Made by a program: the position numbers and the translations under genes
Shown: positions 24,021-34,225 of the stretch, piece after piece
Position numbering within the stretch: the stretch's first letter is position 1
Layout: each line of letters starts with the position of its first letter
Assembly: GCF_021018805.1 (NCBI RefSeq)
Contig: NC_086266.1
Span: 1,054,001 to 1,118,000, forward strand
DNA: 64,000 nucleotides
DNA from: Prinia subflava
Lineage: Eukaryota > Chordata > Aves > Passeriformes > Cisticolidae
Direction of reading: 5' to 3'
Notes under the pieces: model-generated
What the model was told of the DNA's origin: nothing
The model's database searches: none
The model's input: only the letters and a program-made list of their open reading frames with translations

Positions 24021-26276
24021 AAGCCTTGTGATGTGGTAGGAGGCCTGAGCTGGAAAAGGAGCAAAAACATGAATCTTCACAAAGCTTGAATGTCACAGGC
24101 TTCACCAGAGGAAAGCTTAACTTTACATCTTCCTGGGAAACCATTCCCATGGCACTGGTTTAATCTAAAAGGTAAGATTAGGTAATGAACGGGTAAAGAA
24201 GAGCTTTAATGTTTAGATTTCAGGTGTGGTTGCTACAAGCACTGTAAATTGGCTCTTCAGTGGGAAAAGGTGAAGACAGGCAGTGGATGAACCCCTGAAG
24301 AAGATGGTTCATTCAGGGAAGCCCAGGTAAGGGCGCTGTGGCCTGTCAGAGTGAGCCATGAGAGCACAGTGGGGCTCAGCAGTCATCAGCAATCACAGAG
24401 GTGCTCTAATCAGGACAGCACTTCACACTCGGACCTCAATGGCAACACAAAGTGTTGGCTGTGTTTGATTGGAGTGAATGTTCCTTGATTTCAGTGTCCT
24501 AAAGCTTCATTCAAGGTTCTTCTGGGAAGGATGAGGTAGAGTGGCATGTGGTAATTGCCCTGACGTCTTTCAGGAAAAATCAATAATGAATATGAGTGAA
24601 GGGTCAGAAAAGAAACAGATCCACTGCTGGGCTGACCTGGAGGGTTTAAATCAAACTAACTAGATTTGATAAACTGTGAAGTCTCTCTCAGCCATGTGTT
24701 GTAGGTGAACTTGGCTCTATTGCTCCTGAGAGCAGATCCCACCCTGGCAGCATCCCCAGGCAGGCAGGGCACAGCTGGCACTGCCCTGGGCACTCAGCAG
24801 ATGCTGCTGATCAAAGGTCAGGGATGAAAAGCACTCCTCAAAGCTTTTACCTCTACACTGGACATGCAGAACAGTGAGATGTGTGCCTTGTATTTTAAAT
24901 TACCCTGAGAGAGGGGAAAATCCTCATGTGGCAAAATTTCACTCCAGAGCTTCACCCTGTGCTATACTGAATTTTTACAGAGCAACTGCTCCTCTACAGC
25001 TTGATACTCAGGATTACAGCGAGGGAAAAAATACAAATATGGTTACTCAAGATGGGGCACACATCCTTGACACCAAGAGGAAAATTCTAGAGATTCTCTT
25101 CCTCATCTTCTACTGAGCAAATTCTTCTATGCTTCTGTGCACAGGGACAACTGTTACACACTAAAGAAAAAGTTGTTTGTGGGGGCCCCTAATTAATGGT
25201 TAATAACATTGGCTGCCAATGAAACAAGTCCCAGAGTTCAGACACTGGCAGGGAGCCCTCCCTGGGAGAGTACAAGCTAATGGGAAGTCTGTTCATTTTG
25301 CAGCTCAGACACAGACATTTGTTCCTCTGGTTTTCCAAAATGAACATCTAGTCATCAGATGTAATTGTTTACCGAATTTGGTACTTTTATGTAGTGTCAT
25401 TCTGGAGCCTGAATAAGCACAAATAAGGCAGAAATGTAGCACAGAGAGGGGGAAAGAAATTGCTCACAGAATCCAAACAAGGCTTCATTGTACTCCGTGT
25501 TCTTCCTAAAGCACCGCAGAGTCTGGGCTGCTTTTTGTACCTTATTAGCACCATCTAAGGGAAGAAAATGGAAATCACCTAAGGCTGGACAGAATTTGTA
25601 AACAATGCTGAAATCTCCTCACCGTGGTGAGAATCTGTGTCAGAACGTCTCAACTCAAGAGACACAAAAATCCTATTTTAGTTCTCAGATGACTCACAAA
25701 AAATAAATACTGATTAAACTTATCAGTGAAGAAAATGAGAACATTAGAATGTAACTGGTGGTTTTCAAATTGAGGCTAATATTCAGATGCAGAAACAAGA
25801 AACGGGAACACTAATAGTTCCACATTAATGGAAGAGGTGTAGGACGAGATATCCCACAGAAGAATGAAATAATTCATTTGTCTAAGAAAAGATTGCAATA
25901 TTTTTTGTTCAAAAATAAACTATTATTCACTTTGTGGGGAGGCAGGGAGTGGGAGCTGTTACCACCTATCCAAAATAAAACACTAAAGGCTTGGATTCAC
26001 ACTCATGGCAACTTGGTGTGACAAAGAATCACCTGATAAATGAACTTGGAAATCCACCACGGCTCAGCAAGTGGCTGTGGGTGCAGAAATCCCCATGTGC
26101 CCCCCAGTGGGGAATCACTGTCGATTTTACATCTCTGACTCAGTAGCTGAGTTGGGATTTTTGTACTCGCTGAGAGCTGAGAGCCCTCCAGGCTCTGCCT
26201 GGGGCAGGCTGGATGGCTGCTGGCAGCTGCCAGGGCACTGAGAGCCCTGCCTGGGCCAGCGGCTGGGGAAAACCTT
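24021..26276. other. Noncoding DNA, no gene recognised
   Basis: AT-rich with minor GC-richer patches around 24720-24800 and 26170-26270. No exon, RNA gene or transposon is recognised. Confidence 0.5.
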
Positions 26277-26328
26277 CCTCCTCCTCCTCCTCCTCCTCCT
26301 CCTCCTCCTCCTCCTCCTCCTCTTCCTC
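26277..26328. repeat. CTC/GAG trinucleotide microsatellite
   Basis: A pure CCT/CTC tract covers 26277-26322 (about 15 units), followed by one T interruption and two more partial units. On the minus strand it gives polyglutamate or polyarginine in overlapping open frames (26127-26399, 26140-26499); both frames being open shows these are repeat artefacts. The polypurine-polypyrimidine asymmetry could allow triplex structure. Confidence 0.95.
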
Positions 26329-26868
26329 ACTGAAGAGTGCAGACAGCAAACATGCCTGGGAAAGACTTTCTGTCTTTGGGAAGTAAAGCAAAGGCTCACT
26401 TCTGGAAGCTGGTGTCTTACTGCAGCTTTGTGTCTCCTTGTCCCACCTCCTTGCTTCAGTCCAAGGCTGTTCAGCCTTGAACCTTTGTGTTTTCATCACA
26501 AATATTCACTGTAAATTACAATATATACCTACACAAATTGACTCGATACATTAGACTCAATTTGTGCCTTTGTGTTGTCTTTTCCTCTTGGGCTTCTGTT
26601 TGGGAGTTCCAAAGCCTCTTTATGGCTTCAGGTTTAAATTAAAAAAACCTATTTTATGTTAAGCGATTAGAAATTATTATAAAGATTCTTCCCTCGCAAA
26701 ATAGCTTTCCCATTGAATATAGAAACAATTTATCAGCATGTGAGTCATGCTGGCATCTGCTCCACATGCAAAATAAAGGGACAGCCAAACACAGAGTGAA
26801 ATAACCAGAACATAAAGGAAAAAAACCATAAATAATAGGTTCTTCGATGTAAGAAGTAATTATATATG
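26329..26868. other. Noncoding spacer with a small hairpin
   Basis: Contains an inverted repeat at 26532-26566: CACAAATTGACTC and GACTCAATTTGTG pair at 12 of 13 positions around a 9-base loop. The rest is AT-rich with no recognised element. Confidence 0.6.
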
Positions 26869-27201
26869 GCACCAAAGAGAGAGAAATTGAGGCTGGAGAG
26901 GAAAGCCTGACACTGTTTGCCATGGCAGAAAAGACAAGGTCTCTCCTGGAGAAACACTGCTGGCTCAGCTTCCTCTGCCCAGGAAATGGGAGAACTGTGG
27001 CAGGCAGAGGAGCCAGCACAGTGAGAGAGGAAACACCACAAGGAACTTTAAATAAATCAGCAGAGGAAACAACAAAGATCCTCTCCTCTTGTGTCCATGC
27101 AGGATCTCAGGCTGTTAGCAAAGCTCAGTGTCTGTGTGCTGCACAAGGTGTGCTGTTGTTGTTTGATCTGCAGAAGGTGAAGGCTTTAATTCCTCTGGGG
27201 A
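26869..27201 (+). mobile_element. 332-bp dispersed repeat, copy 2
   Basis: Same family and orientation as 17168-17499, 9.7 kb downstream, at about 97.6% identity. Its flanks share nothing with those of copy 1, so the shared block defines the mobile or duplicated unit as GCACCAAAGA to CTCTGGGGA. This copy has one extra A before the central AATAAA. I could not find a convincing target-site duplication. It could be an LTR fragment, a nonautonomous element or a locally duplicated segment. Confidence 0.85.
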
Positions 27202-28995
27202 GCAGCTTTTGTTTGAACACCTACCTGCAAATTACCTAGAACACTGCCAGTGCTTTAAAAACAACAAATTGTTGTAATAACAGCAAATTGTATTTGTGAC
27301 TGCACTGAAGATTGATCAACCCAAAGTTCATGCCACGGCAGAGATTTCATTTCCACTGAAAGAAGTCCTCCACGATGGACTCCAATGTGCTTTTATAAAC
27401 TATTTTATATCTTTGGAAATTATGTTCGTCATTCAAGAACTGCATTGACTTCAAATCCTCAGGATGCTCCAAGAGCACATTAACTTTATTACTTTAGATT
27501 AGCTTTTCAGATGGTACTCACAGTGCATTTGAGTTAACAACTTAGCAACCCACATATTGAAACACATCCTTCTGTGAATCCCCAGCCTCACTGCTCTCCT
27601 GTACACTGACAAGTGGAGTTATTGCATCCTTAACCATTTGTGCCAAAATGTAAGGGTTATTGTGAATTTATGACCCCATCAAAGTCAATGAAAATTTCCA
27701 CTGGTTTCAACTGAGGCAAGTTTTTGCCACTAATTTTTGAACTCCTCCCTTTTTCTCTGCATCACCTTCTTTTGGCATAACCAGAAGCTCTTTTTTAGGA
27801 GTAATTTAATAAACACTGTTGAAGTGTATAGCTTTTCTACCTGATTCTTCCATAACCTTACAGTAAAGACAAAGGTAATAAAATAAACTTCTTTTTTCTC
27901 CCTCCCACTGAGTTTCTTTCCTCATTAACATCATATACTATACCCTTGATTTGCAGCCTCACTAAACTTGCAGATTTTTTTTTCTGTAATACAATTACAA
28001 AGTTTGCTTTAAAGATGAAACACGGGTATTTAACTGTCAAAAGCAAAGTTCAAGCTGGCAGCTTTCTGTATTTCTGCCATTAAAGATAACAGACATGTTT
28101 GGTGGTGTTTTTTCTCAAGGAAATCTCTCAAGTTTGAATGGGAATTTTGAGCAAGCAAGGACTCTTGGTGAAATGTGCCTTCAAAGCCCTGCTCTGCTGT
28201 CCAAGGGCACAACAAATTGCTCTCACATCGGGAGCCTAAGGAAGATGAAGGGAAGGAATCCTCCCCTCAGTCTGGCTGTGGTAATGAGCTGTAAGGACTG
28301 CAGAAGCAGCCAAAGCACCTCACACCCTCTAAAGGGTTTGGAGGTTTCAGGGGGAGCAACAGCAGCCAGACCTGGTGTGCCCTGGTCCCTGAGAGCACAC
28401 ACTCCCACTACAACGAGTTCTACCATTTCCCAAACACGTCTCAAAATTGATCCTCCCTCTAATCTAAATAATCAGAAAAATACCACCTTGGTGCACACAA
28501 AGGTAGCCAAGGAAGAAACCAAAGTTGTCTCTTTTTTTTCCAATTAAAGGCTATATAAGAAAAAGAAAACAGAGTTTAAGAAGAATCACTGAGTTTCTCC
28601 CTCCTTCCAAACCCTGCTTTCCACTTTTAAATCACTGTATGCCATCTGGATGAGCACCTTATCACTAGCCAACAGGGGGAATGGAGTGTCTGTATTTATA
28701 TTTGCATTTATATGGCATTCTCATGCTCTGTATCTCAGAGCAGTGACAGGGCCATGAATCACAGAGCTGGGAGTGGTGCTGCACATCCCCGTGCAGCTGG
28801 AGATGCTCTGGGTGCTAATTAATCTTAGCTGCTGCTAATTCAGAGAGAGGAGAGCCTGTCCTGACAGACCTGGCTGTGCCTTACAGATTGGAGGAAGCTC
28901 AGAGACAGCTCAGAGCATTTCCAAAAACTGCTCTGGGAGTGCCTGACAGAGTTTCACTGAGGGCTGGAGCAGCACAGCAAGGCTGGAGGTGCTGG
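27202..28995. other. Noncoding DNA, no gene recognised
   Basis: AT-rich, with a 150-codon plus frame (28095-28547) lacking recognisable domains. Nothing else stands out. Confidence 0.5.
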
Positions 28996-29172
28996 ACCAA
29001 AATCCTGTGGGCTTCAAATAATCTCTTCTCTTCTTTGAACACATAAACAGACTAGGCCTGAGATGTTTAGGAACCTAGAGGATCAGTTCATCTACTATGA
29101 GAGAATTCAGAAAAATCACTGGCAGTGTTCAGGAGGAAAAAAACCAAAGAAACAAAATAAAACCACCAAAAG
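28996..29172 (+). repeat. Old tandem duplication, left copy
   Basis: ACCAAAATC, GTGGGCTTCAAA, CTCTTCTTTGAA, GATCAGTTCATCTA, AAAATCACTG, ATTCAGG-type and ATAAAACCACCAAAA blocks recur in the same order at 29382-29574. By eye the copies are a little over 80% identical, so the duplication is old. No coding content is evident. Confidence 0.8.
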
Positions 29173-29177
29173 AACCC

Positions 29178-29379
29178 TGTCCTGGTTTGGAAAGACAGCT
29201 CTGCTAAGGGAAAGCTGGAGCTGCCCTTGGAATGGAGAGTGTAAACCCCTCTCCCTCCAAATTATTATCATTTTGCAATTAGGGGCTTTCCAGTGAAGAT
29301 AAGGGAATAGGAATAACAGTTCTTTACTAGGAGTATTACAAATACAAATACAGTAATACAAAAAAACCCCAAGCAAACA
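29178..29379 (+). mobile_element. LTR-like element inside the tandem duplication
   Basis: Begins TGTCCTGGTTTGGAAAGACA and ends in CA at 29378-29379. The 5-bp sequence AACCC lies directly before it (29173-29177) and directly after it (29380-29384), consistent with a target-site duplication. An antisense partial copy of its 5' part lies at 19017-19090. The start resembles remembered songbird LTRs. At about 202 bp it is short for an LTR, and the 3' end is A/C-rich, where a 5-bp match could arise by chance. A plus frame (29063-29296) crosses its boundary and is not a gene. Confidence 0.6.
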
Positions 29380-29381
29380 AA

Positions 29382-29574
29382 CCCAAAATCTTAGAAACAC
29401 TGACAGAGTGGGCTTCAAACAATTTCTGCTCTTCTTTGAAAACATTAAGAGGCTACATCTAAGATATCTGGGAACATAGAAGATCAGTTCATCTAGTATG
29501 AGGGAATGCAGGAAAATCACTGAGGGTATTCAGGATTAAAAAACAAACAAACAAATAAAACCACCAAAAAAATT
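29382..29574 (+). repeat. Old tandem duplication, right copy
   Basis: Second copy of 28996-29172. Without the LTR-like insertion and one AACCC, the two copies would abut. The right copy has a CAAACAAACAAA microsatellite where the left has CCAAAGAAACAAA. Confidence 0.8.
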
Positions 29575-30280
29575 CCAACACTAGAACTACTCAGCTTTCA
29601 AAGGATGTGGAAAAGAAAAAAAAAGTAAAATTCATTCTGCTCCAAGTCTGGCTCAGGCTATTTGCAAAACCTGGATACAGTTTGGGAGAACCAAGGGATG
29701 GTCCCTTTTTAATCTGCAATTCACAGCCACAGACAGAGCAGATCTGAGACTGCAGTGGGGAGCAGCAGCACTGTCCTGCTGTGGGGAGCAGCCCCAATTT
29801 TGGAGTTGATAATGCACACACTGAGGTGTGCACCCCTGCCTGCTCCCCCAGACACTGAGACACCCCCAGGGCCACCAAAGCCATCCCGAGCTGCAGCAGC
29901 AAGGAATTAATGATGAGAAAGTGGGGGCTCCTGCAGGACTGCCCCTTCCCTGGGACGGGAAGGATGGGAGAGTCTCCAACCAGCACCAGGCTGCCACGTC
30001 AGAGCCCCAAATAATTCCTGTTCCTCACTTCTCATCACTGCAGCCCCCTCTCACCAGCAAACTCCGCTGCACTGCTGAGGCTGCAGACTGCTCTGATTAA
30101 TTGCTCTCATTACAAGCTCGTTTTTTACATTTCCCTTCATTTTAATGCAGGACTCCTGTCTGGACCCTGACTCGCAATAAGCAAAAAGCAGCAGCGAGGG
30201 TGGGAACAGGTCCTGGGGCTGGCAAGGAGGGAGGGCCTCAGCAGAGGGACAGAGATGAGGAGGGAGCCCCTGGGAAGGGC
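29575..30280. other. Noncoding DNA leading into a GC-rich block
   Basis: GC content rises from about 29800. A short local duplication, GTGGGGAGCAGC, occurs at about 29756 and 29780. Overlapping minus frames (29591-29986, 29653-29997) show no domain. Confidence 0.5.
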
Positions 30281-30890
30281 GAGCTGAGGATGAGCAGCCA
30301 CAGCCCCGGGGAGCTGCAGCCACAGCCCGGGGAGCTGCAGCCACAGCCCGGGGAGCTGCAGCCACAGCCCGGGGAGCTGAGGATGAGCAGCCACAGCCCG
30401 GGGAGCTGAGGATGAGCAGCCACAGCCCGGGAGCTGAGGATGAGCAGCCACAGCCCGGGAGCTGCAGCCACAGCCCGGGGAGCTGCAGCCACAGCCCCGG
30501 GAGCTGCAGCCACAACCCCGGGGAGCTGCAGCCACAGCCCCGGGAGCTGCAGCCACAACCCCGGGGAGCTGCAGCCACAGCCCCGGGAGCTGCAGCCACA
30601 GCCCGGGAGCTGCAGCCACAGCCCGGGGAGCTGCAGCCACAGCCCGGGGAGCTGCAGCCACAGCCCGGGAGCTGAGGATGAGCAGCCACAGCCCGGGGAG
30701 CTGCAGCCACAGCCCGGGGAGCTGCAGCCACAGCCCGGGAGCTGAGGATGAGCAGCCACAGTCCGGGGAGCTGCAGCCACAGCCCGGGGAGCTGCAGCCA
30801 CAGCCCGGGGAGCTGCAGCCACAGCCCGGGGAGCTGCAGCCACAGCCCGGGGAGCTGAGGATGAGCAGCCACAGCCCCGGGAGCTGCAGC
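30281..30890. repeat. GC-rich two-module minisatellite
   Basis: About 610 bp built from two modules. Module A is 20-21 bp: GAGCTG, CAGCCACAG, CCCGGG(G). Module B is the same with an 8-bp AGGATGAG inserted after GAGCTG (28-29 bp). I read the order as B, 3 A, 3 B, 10 A, B, 2 A, B, 4 A, B and a final partial A. Nearly every unit carries CCCGGG, so the block looks like a CpG island. Because the 20, 21, 28 and 29 bp units mix all frames and contain few stops, minus-strand frames of 324, 312 and 252 codons cross it (30051-31025, 30137-31075, 30238-30996). They are built from the same Gly/Leu/Trp, Cys/Gly/Ser and Arg/Ala/Val/Pro repeats and are artefacts. Confidence 0.95.
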
Positions 30891-33800
30891 ACCCAGGGCC
30901 GGGCTGGCACTCCCAGGGCCATGGGAGTGCCCCACAACCCCTGGATAAACCCTGCTGCTGCTGCAGGGCAGCCACACGGGCTCCAAGCCACAGCACGGGC
31001 AGGGCTCTTCACTGAAATGGCACATTGCCAGCTGGGGTTTTCTCGGAGATAAGTGGAAAGTAGATAAAATTCCAAGCGGTTCTCAGAGGTGAATCAGAGG
31101 ACTTGCTGTGGCCCTGCTATCAGCGTGGAAAAACAGCAAATATCACTCTTCACTTTAACTCTGACAAACATTCCCTTTGAAACAGAATGAATGTGAATGG
31201 AGACTCGAGAAATGAAGGGGACAGAAGTATTTTTTTTTCCTAAATGGATGAAATGTTGAAGTCAGTGAATACAGCACTGCCAAGCTGTTATTCAAATGCA
31301 CTGCCAGTAAAAGGCTGCATGATGATTGTTCTTTATGGACTGGTTTCCAGAAGTTCAACACTCAAAAAAGGAATATTCTTCTCCATCAAGCTTGAATCTT
31401 TATACTTCTATCACAACAATTCAGCTGTTCTGTGGTGGAAACAATGATTTAACTTTCCTTGCCCTAGCTGATCTGGACTCATCCTGTTTCTGAGAGTGTG
31501 TTTAAAGTTTCAGTGTCACAAATCAAAGGCTCTGAACAACCACTCCTTACTATGGAAAAGAGAGAATAAAGTCTATTTTACTGAATAATGCACTGTTTGT
31601 TACTGAATAGCACCTGCTGTTTGAACAACACTGACAGGATGAGGGCTGTAGGAGCAAGGTGCTGCTGTAAATCTCCAAATACAAGGATGCCCATCAGGAA
31701 GAAGATTCCATTTTCCCCAACTTTTCCATTTCATCACTGGCAGACACAATTCAAGGCAGCCACTGTGGGCTGTAGGCATAATGCAGCTCCTCCAGCTATG
31801 AAAATGGAGTTAGAAAAAAAATAAAGATGCAGAAACCACAAGTCTTGCATCTGGTTCTCCTTACAGCTGGTGTTCTTCCCGTTGTAACAAAACCAGAAAT
31901 GATAGTTTGCAACACAGGCCACGTGTAAAGTTATGCTAATTTAAAATACAGGAGCACCTAATACGAGGTAATTTTGCAGTTATTAAGCACTTACTGAACT
32001 CTAACTTCAAACCCAAATCTTTTGCAATGCATAAAGGGAAGAGTGTTCCTGTATTTAGTGAAATGGATAATTAGCTGAATGCTCAGTAAATAGCAAGCTT
32101 GCCCTTGACTTTCCCTGCCACCATTTGTCTGCTTAGCAGCCGTTTATGGATGCTTGACTAACACCCAGCTCAGCTCTGTGCTCACTCCTTGACAGCTCAG
32201 GTTGCCTGACATTTCTCAGTTGCTCTGCACTGATAAAAACAAACACGTACCAATTCTAGTTCTTTGTGATCATTTCCCAGTCCTCATTTCTACCAACTGA
32301 AATTACTTCTGTGAGGTTTCCAGCCCAGAGATCCCATGTTCTCTGGCATCCCAGTTCAGAGGGAGAGGCAGTTCCTCTCCTCTTCCTCTCCTTGTCAAAG
32401 TGCAGCTGATCACAGCCCTGCACTGAATCACTTCAGCTTTGTCAGGTAACTCCAGACATTACATCTGAGAAGTCTTGAAAAGCTCAATACACCCCAGTAT
32501 TCAAATAACCCAATCACAGCTTGCTCATCAGCTCGATGCTGCCTTTACACACACGTCACTACTCATTAAGAACGGTGTCATAATTTGATATACAGAGGTT
32601 CTGAGAACCTGCCTGCATTCTGCAAGTTGCCTGGCTGGAGAACAATGTCCTGGGGACCTTGGAAACGCCTCTGGGTTTCTGATGTTGATTTTTGCACGTG
32701 AAATTTTAAAATAGCACTCCTCAACTCTTTAGCTGTTATACATCCATGCCTGAGATCAATCAATGCATCTCTGCTTCTGAGAAGGTTCTCAATTTGTGAA
32801 GCTTTTTGGTGAACTAGCTGAAATCATGGACCCAATTGTTTCTTTAGGCTCCAAGGGTTAGGTATTGTCCATTATTGCAGCTGCTTTCCAGCAGCCCTGC
32901 TAACCAGACAGCAAAATACATGACAGGAAAGCCCCCAGATGCTCTCATTAAAACCTTCCTAGCATTATATTATTTAATGGAGAAAATAATTTTTTAAAAT
33001 CTGGCTATTTTCAGTTTGTTCAAATCTTCAAAGCTTGCTTGCCTTCAAAGAGAATTTCCACTTCTCCTGAGGATTATTTTTAAATCAAGTATTAAGTATT
33101 ATTAAATAAAATTAAATCTGTTCATTTCCAAAAAAATAATTAAAGTCACGGTAGGTACAAGAAGAGGAGGATGACTGATCTGACCTTTTAATTAAATGAT
33201 GAACAGTAGTCAGCAACAACACAGTGAAATGACAAAGGAATAGTGACCTTTTTATGTCTTCACTAAGAATGGAAACAAGGCACCATCAGCATTTAAATCT
33301 TTTCAAACTGTAAGTTACAGAACCACTCACCTCAGAAATAATTCATAATTACAACCTTCCAAGTTCAGTTTATATATGGAATACATACTCTGCTCAGGGC
33401 ATGGAAAAATAGCTGTTCTCAGAAGTGACCAAGAGGAAAAAGGTCAGCCTGTCATATTTTACTCGTATTTGTCTTAAAGTCTACAAAATGTATTCCTCTG
33501 AAATGGATGGAAAATGGATGGACTGTGCTTCAGTGACTCTGTCAAAGCCATTATAAAAGTTACCAGAGTGTTCAGGTATCAGCTGGACTTCAGTGAGGCC
33601 ACCAATACTTCACACTAAAAGTAAAAGCAGTGTAGGGCTCTCTTGCCTTGCTACAACTCCACTCTTACAAAAATGAAGTTATAAATAAAAAAAAAAAGGG
33701 AAGGGGGCACGTCTGCACATCAAATGAGAGCTGGTTAAAACAAAGAAAGCAATTTTTTATTTTTTAAAGACTTCTCCATCTTTCTATATTTTGAATTATA

Positions 33801-34194
33801 GCTTTCAAATTGAATTAATCCCAGCTTGAACAATAGGTTAAGGCTTCCCTGTTATCTGAACACAAGGAATTTACAAGTTCTGAGTATTTACACCCTGAAT
33901 GGAGCAGAGATAAAATACAATTGAAACAGAGGTTGTGGGGTTTTTTTCCTGGCTTTGTGGGTTATTCCTTAAATAAAATATTCCTTAAATATCACATGAC
34001 AGGGATGCACATCGACCTTCCCAGGGCTGAGTACCAGCAACAAAACTGCAGAATTATGCACAGCTGTATTTTTATAGCACTTCACAGGCTCCATTTCATG
34101 TTTGCTTCCTTACCTGTTTTTCTGCCCACACAGAAGTAACTCCTGCTTCATCAGAATAATTTCAAATATGGGAAAATATATACAGGGAAAAAGG
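30891..34194. other. Noncoding DNA, no gene recognised
   Basis: Falls back to AT-rich sequence after about 31040. AT-rich low-complexity patches occur around 32965-32998, 33070-33145 and 33680-33700. No exon or element is recognised. Confidence 0.5.
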
Positions 34195-34225
34195 ATTTCA
34201 TTTTTATTTCATTTTTATTTCATTC
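34195..34225. repeat. 11-bp short tandem repeat, about 2.8 copies
   Basis: ATTTCATTTTT is repeated twice and followed by ATTTCATTC. A minor microsatellite. Confidence 0.85.

Noticed and set aside
26127..26499. Polyglutamate and polyarginine proteins on the minus strand
   Set aside because: Both frames are open through the same CTC tract; low-complexity artefact.
28996..29574. Miniature element with 170-bp terminal repeats around a short internal part
   Set aside because: The internal part has its own TG...CA ends and flanking AACCC, and its relative at 19 kb lacks the outer repeats, so insertion into a tandem duplication fits better.
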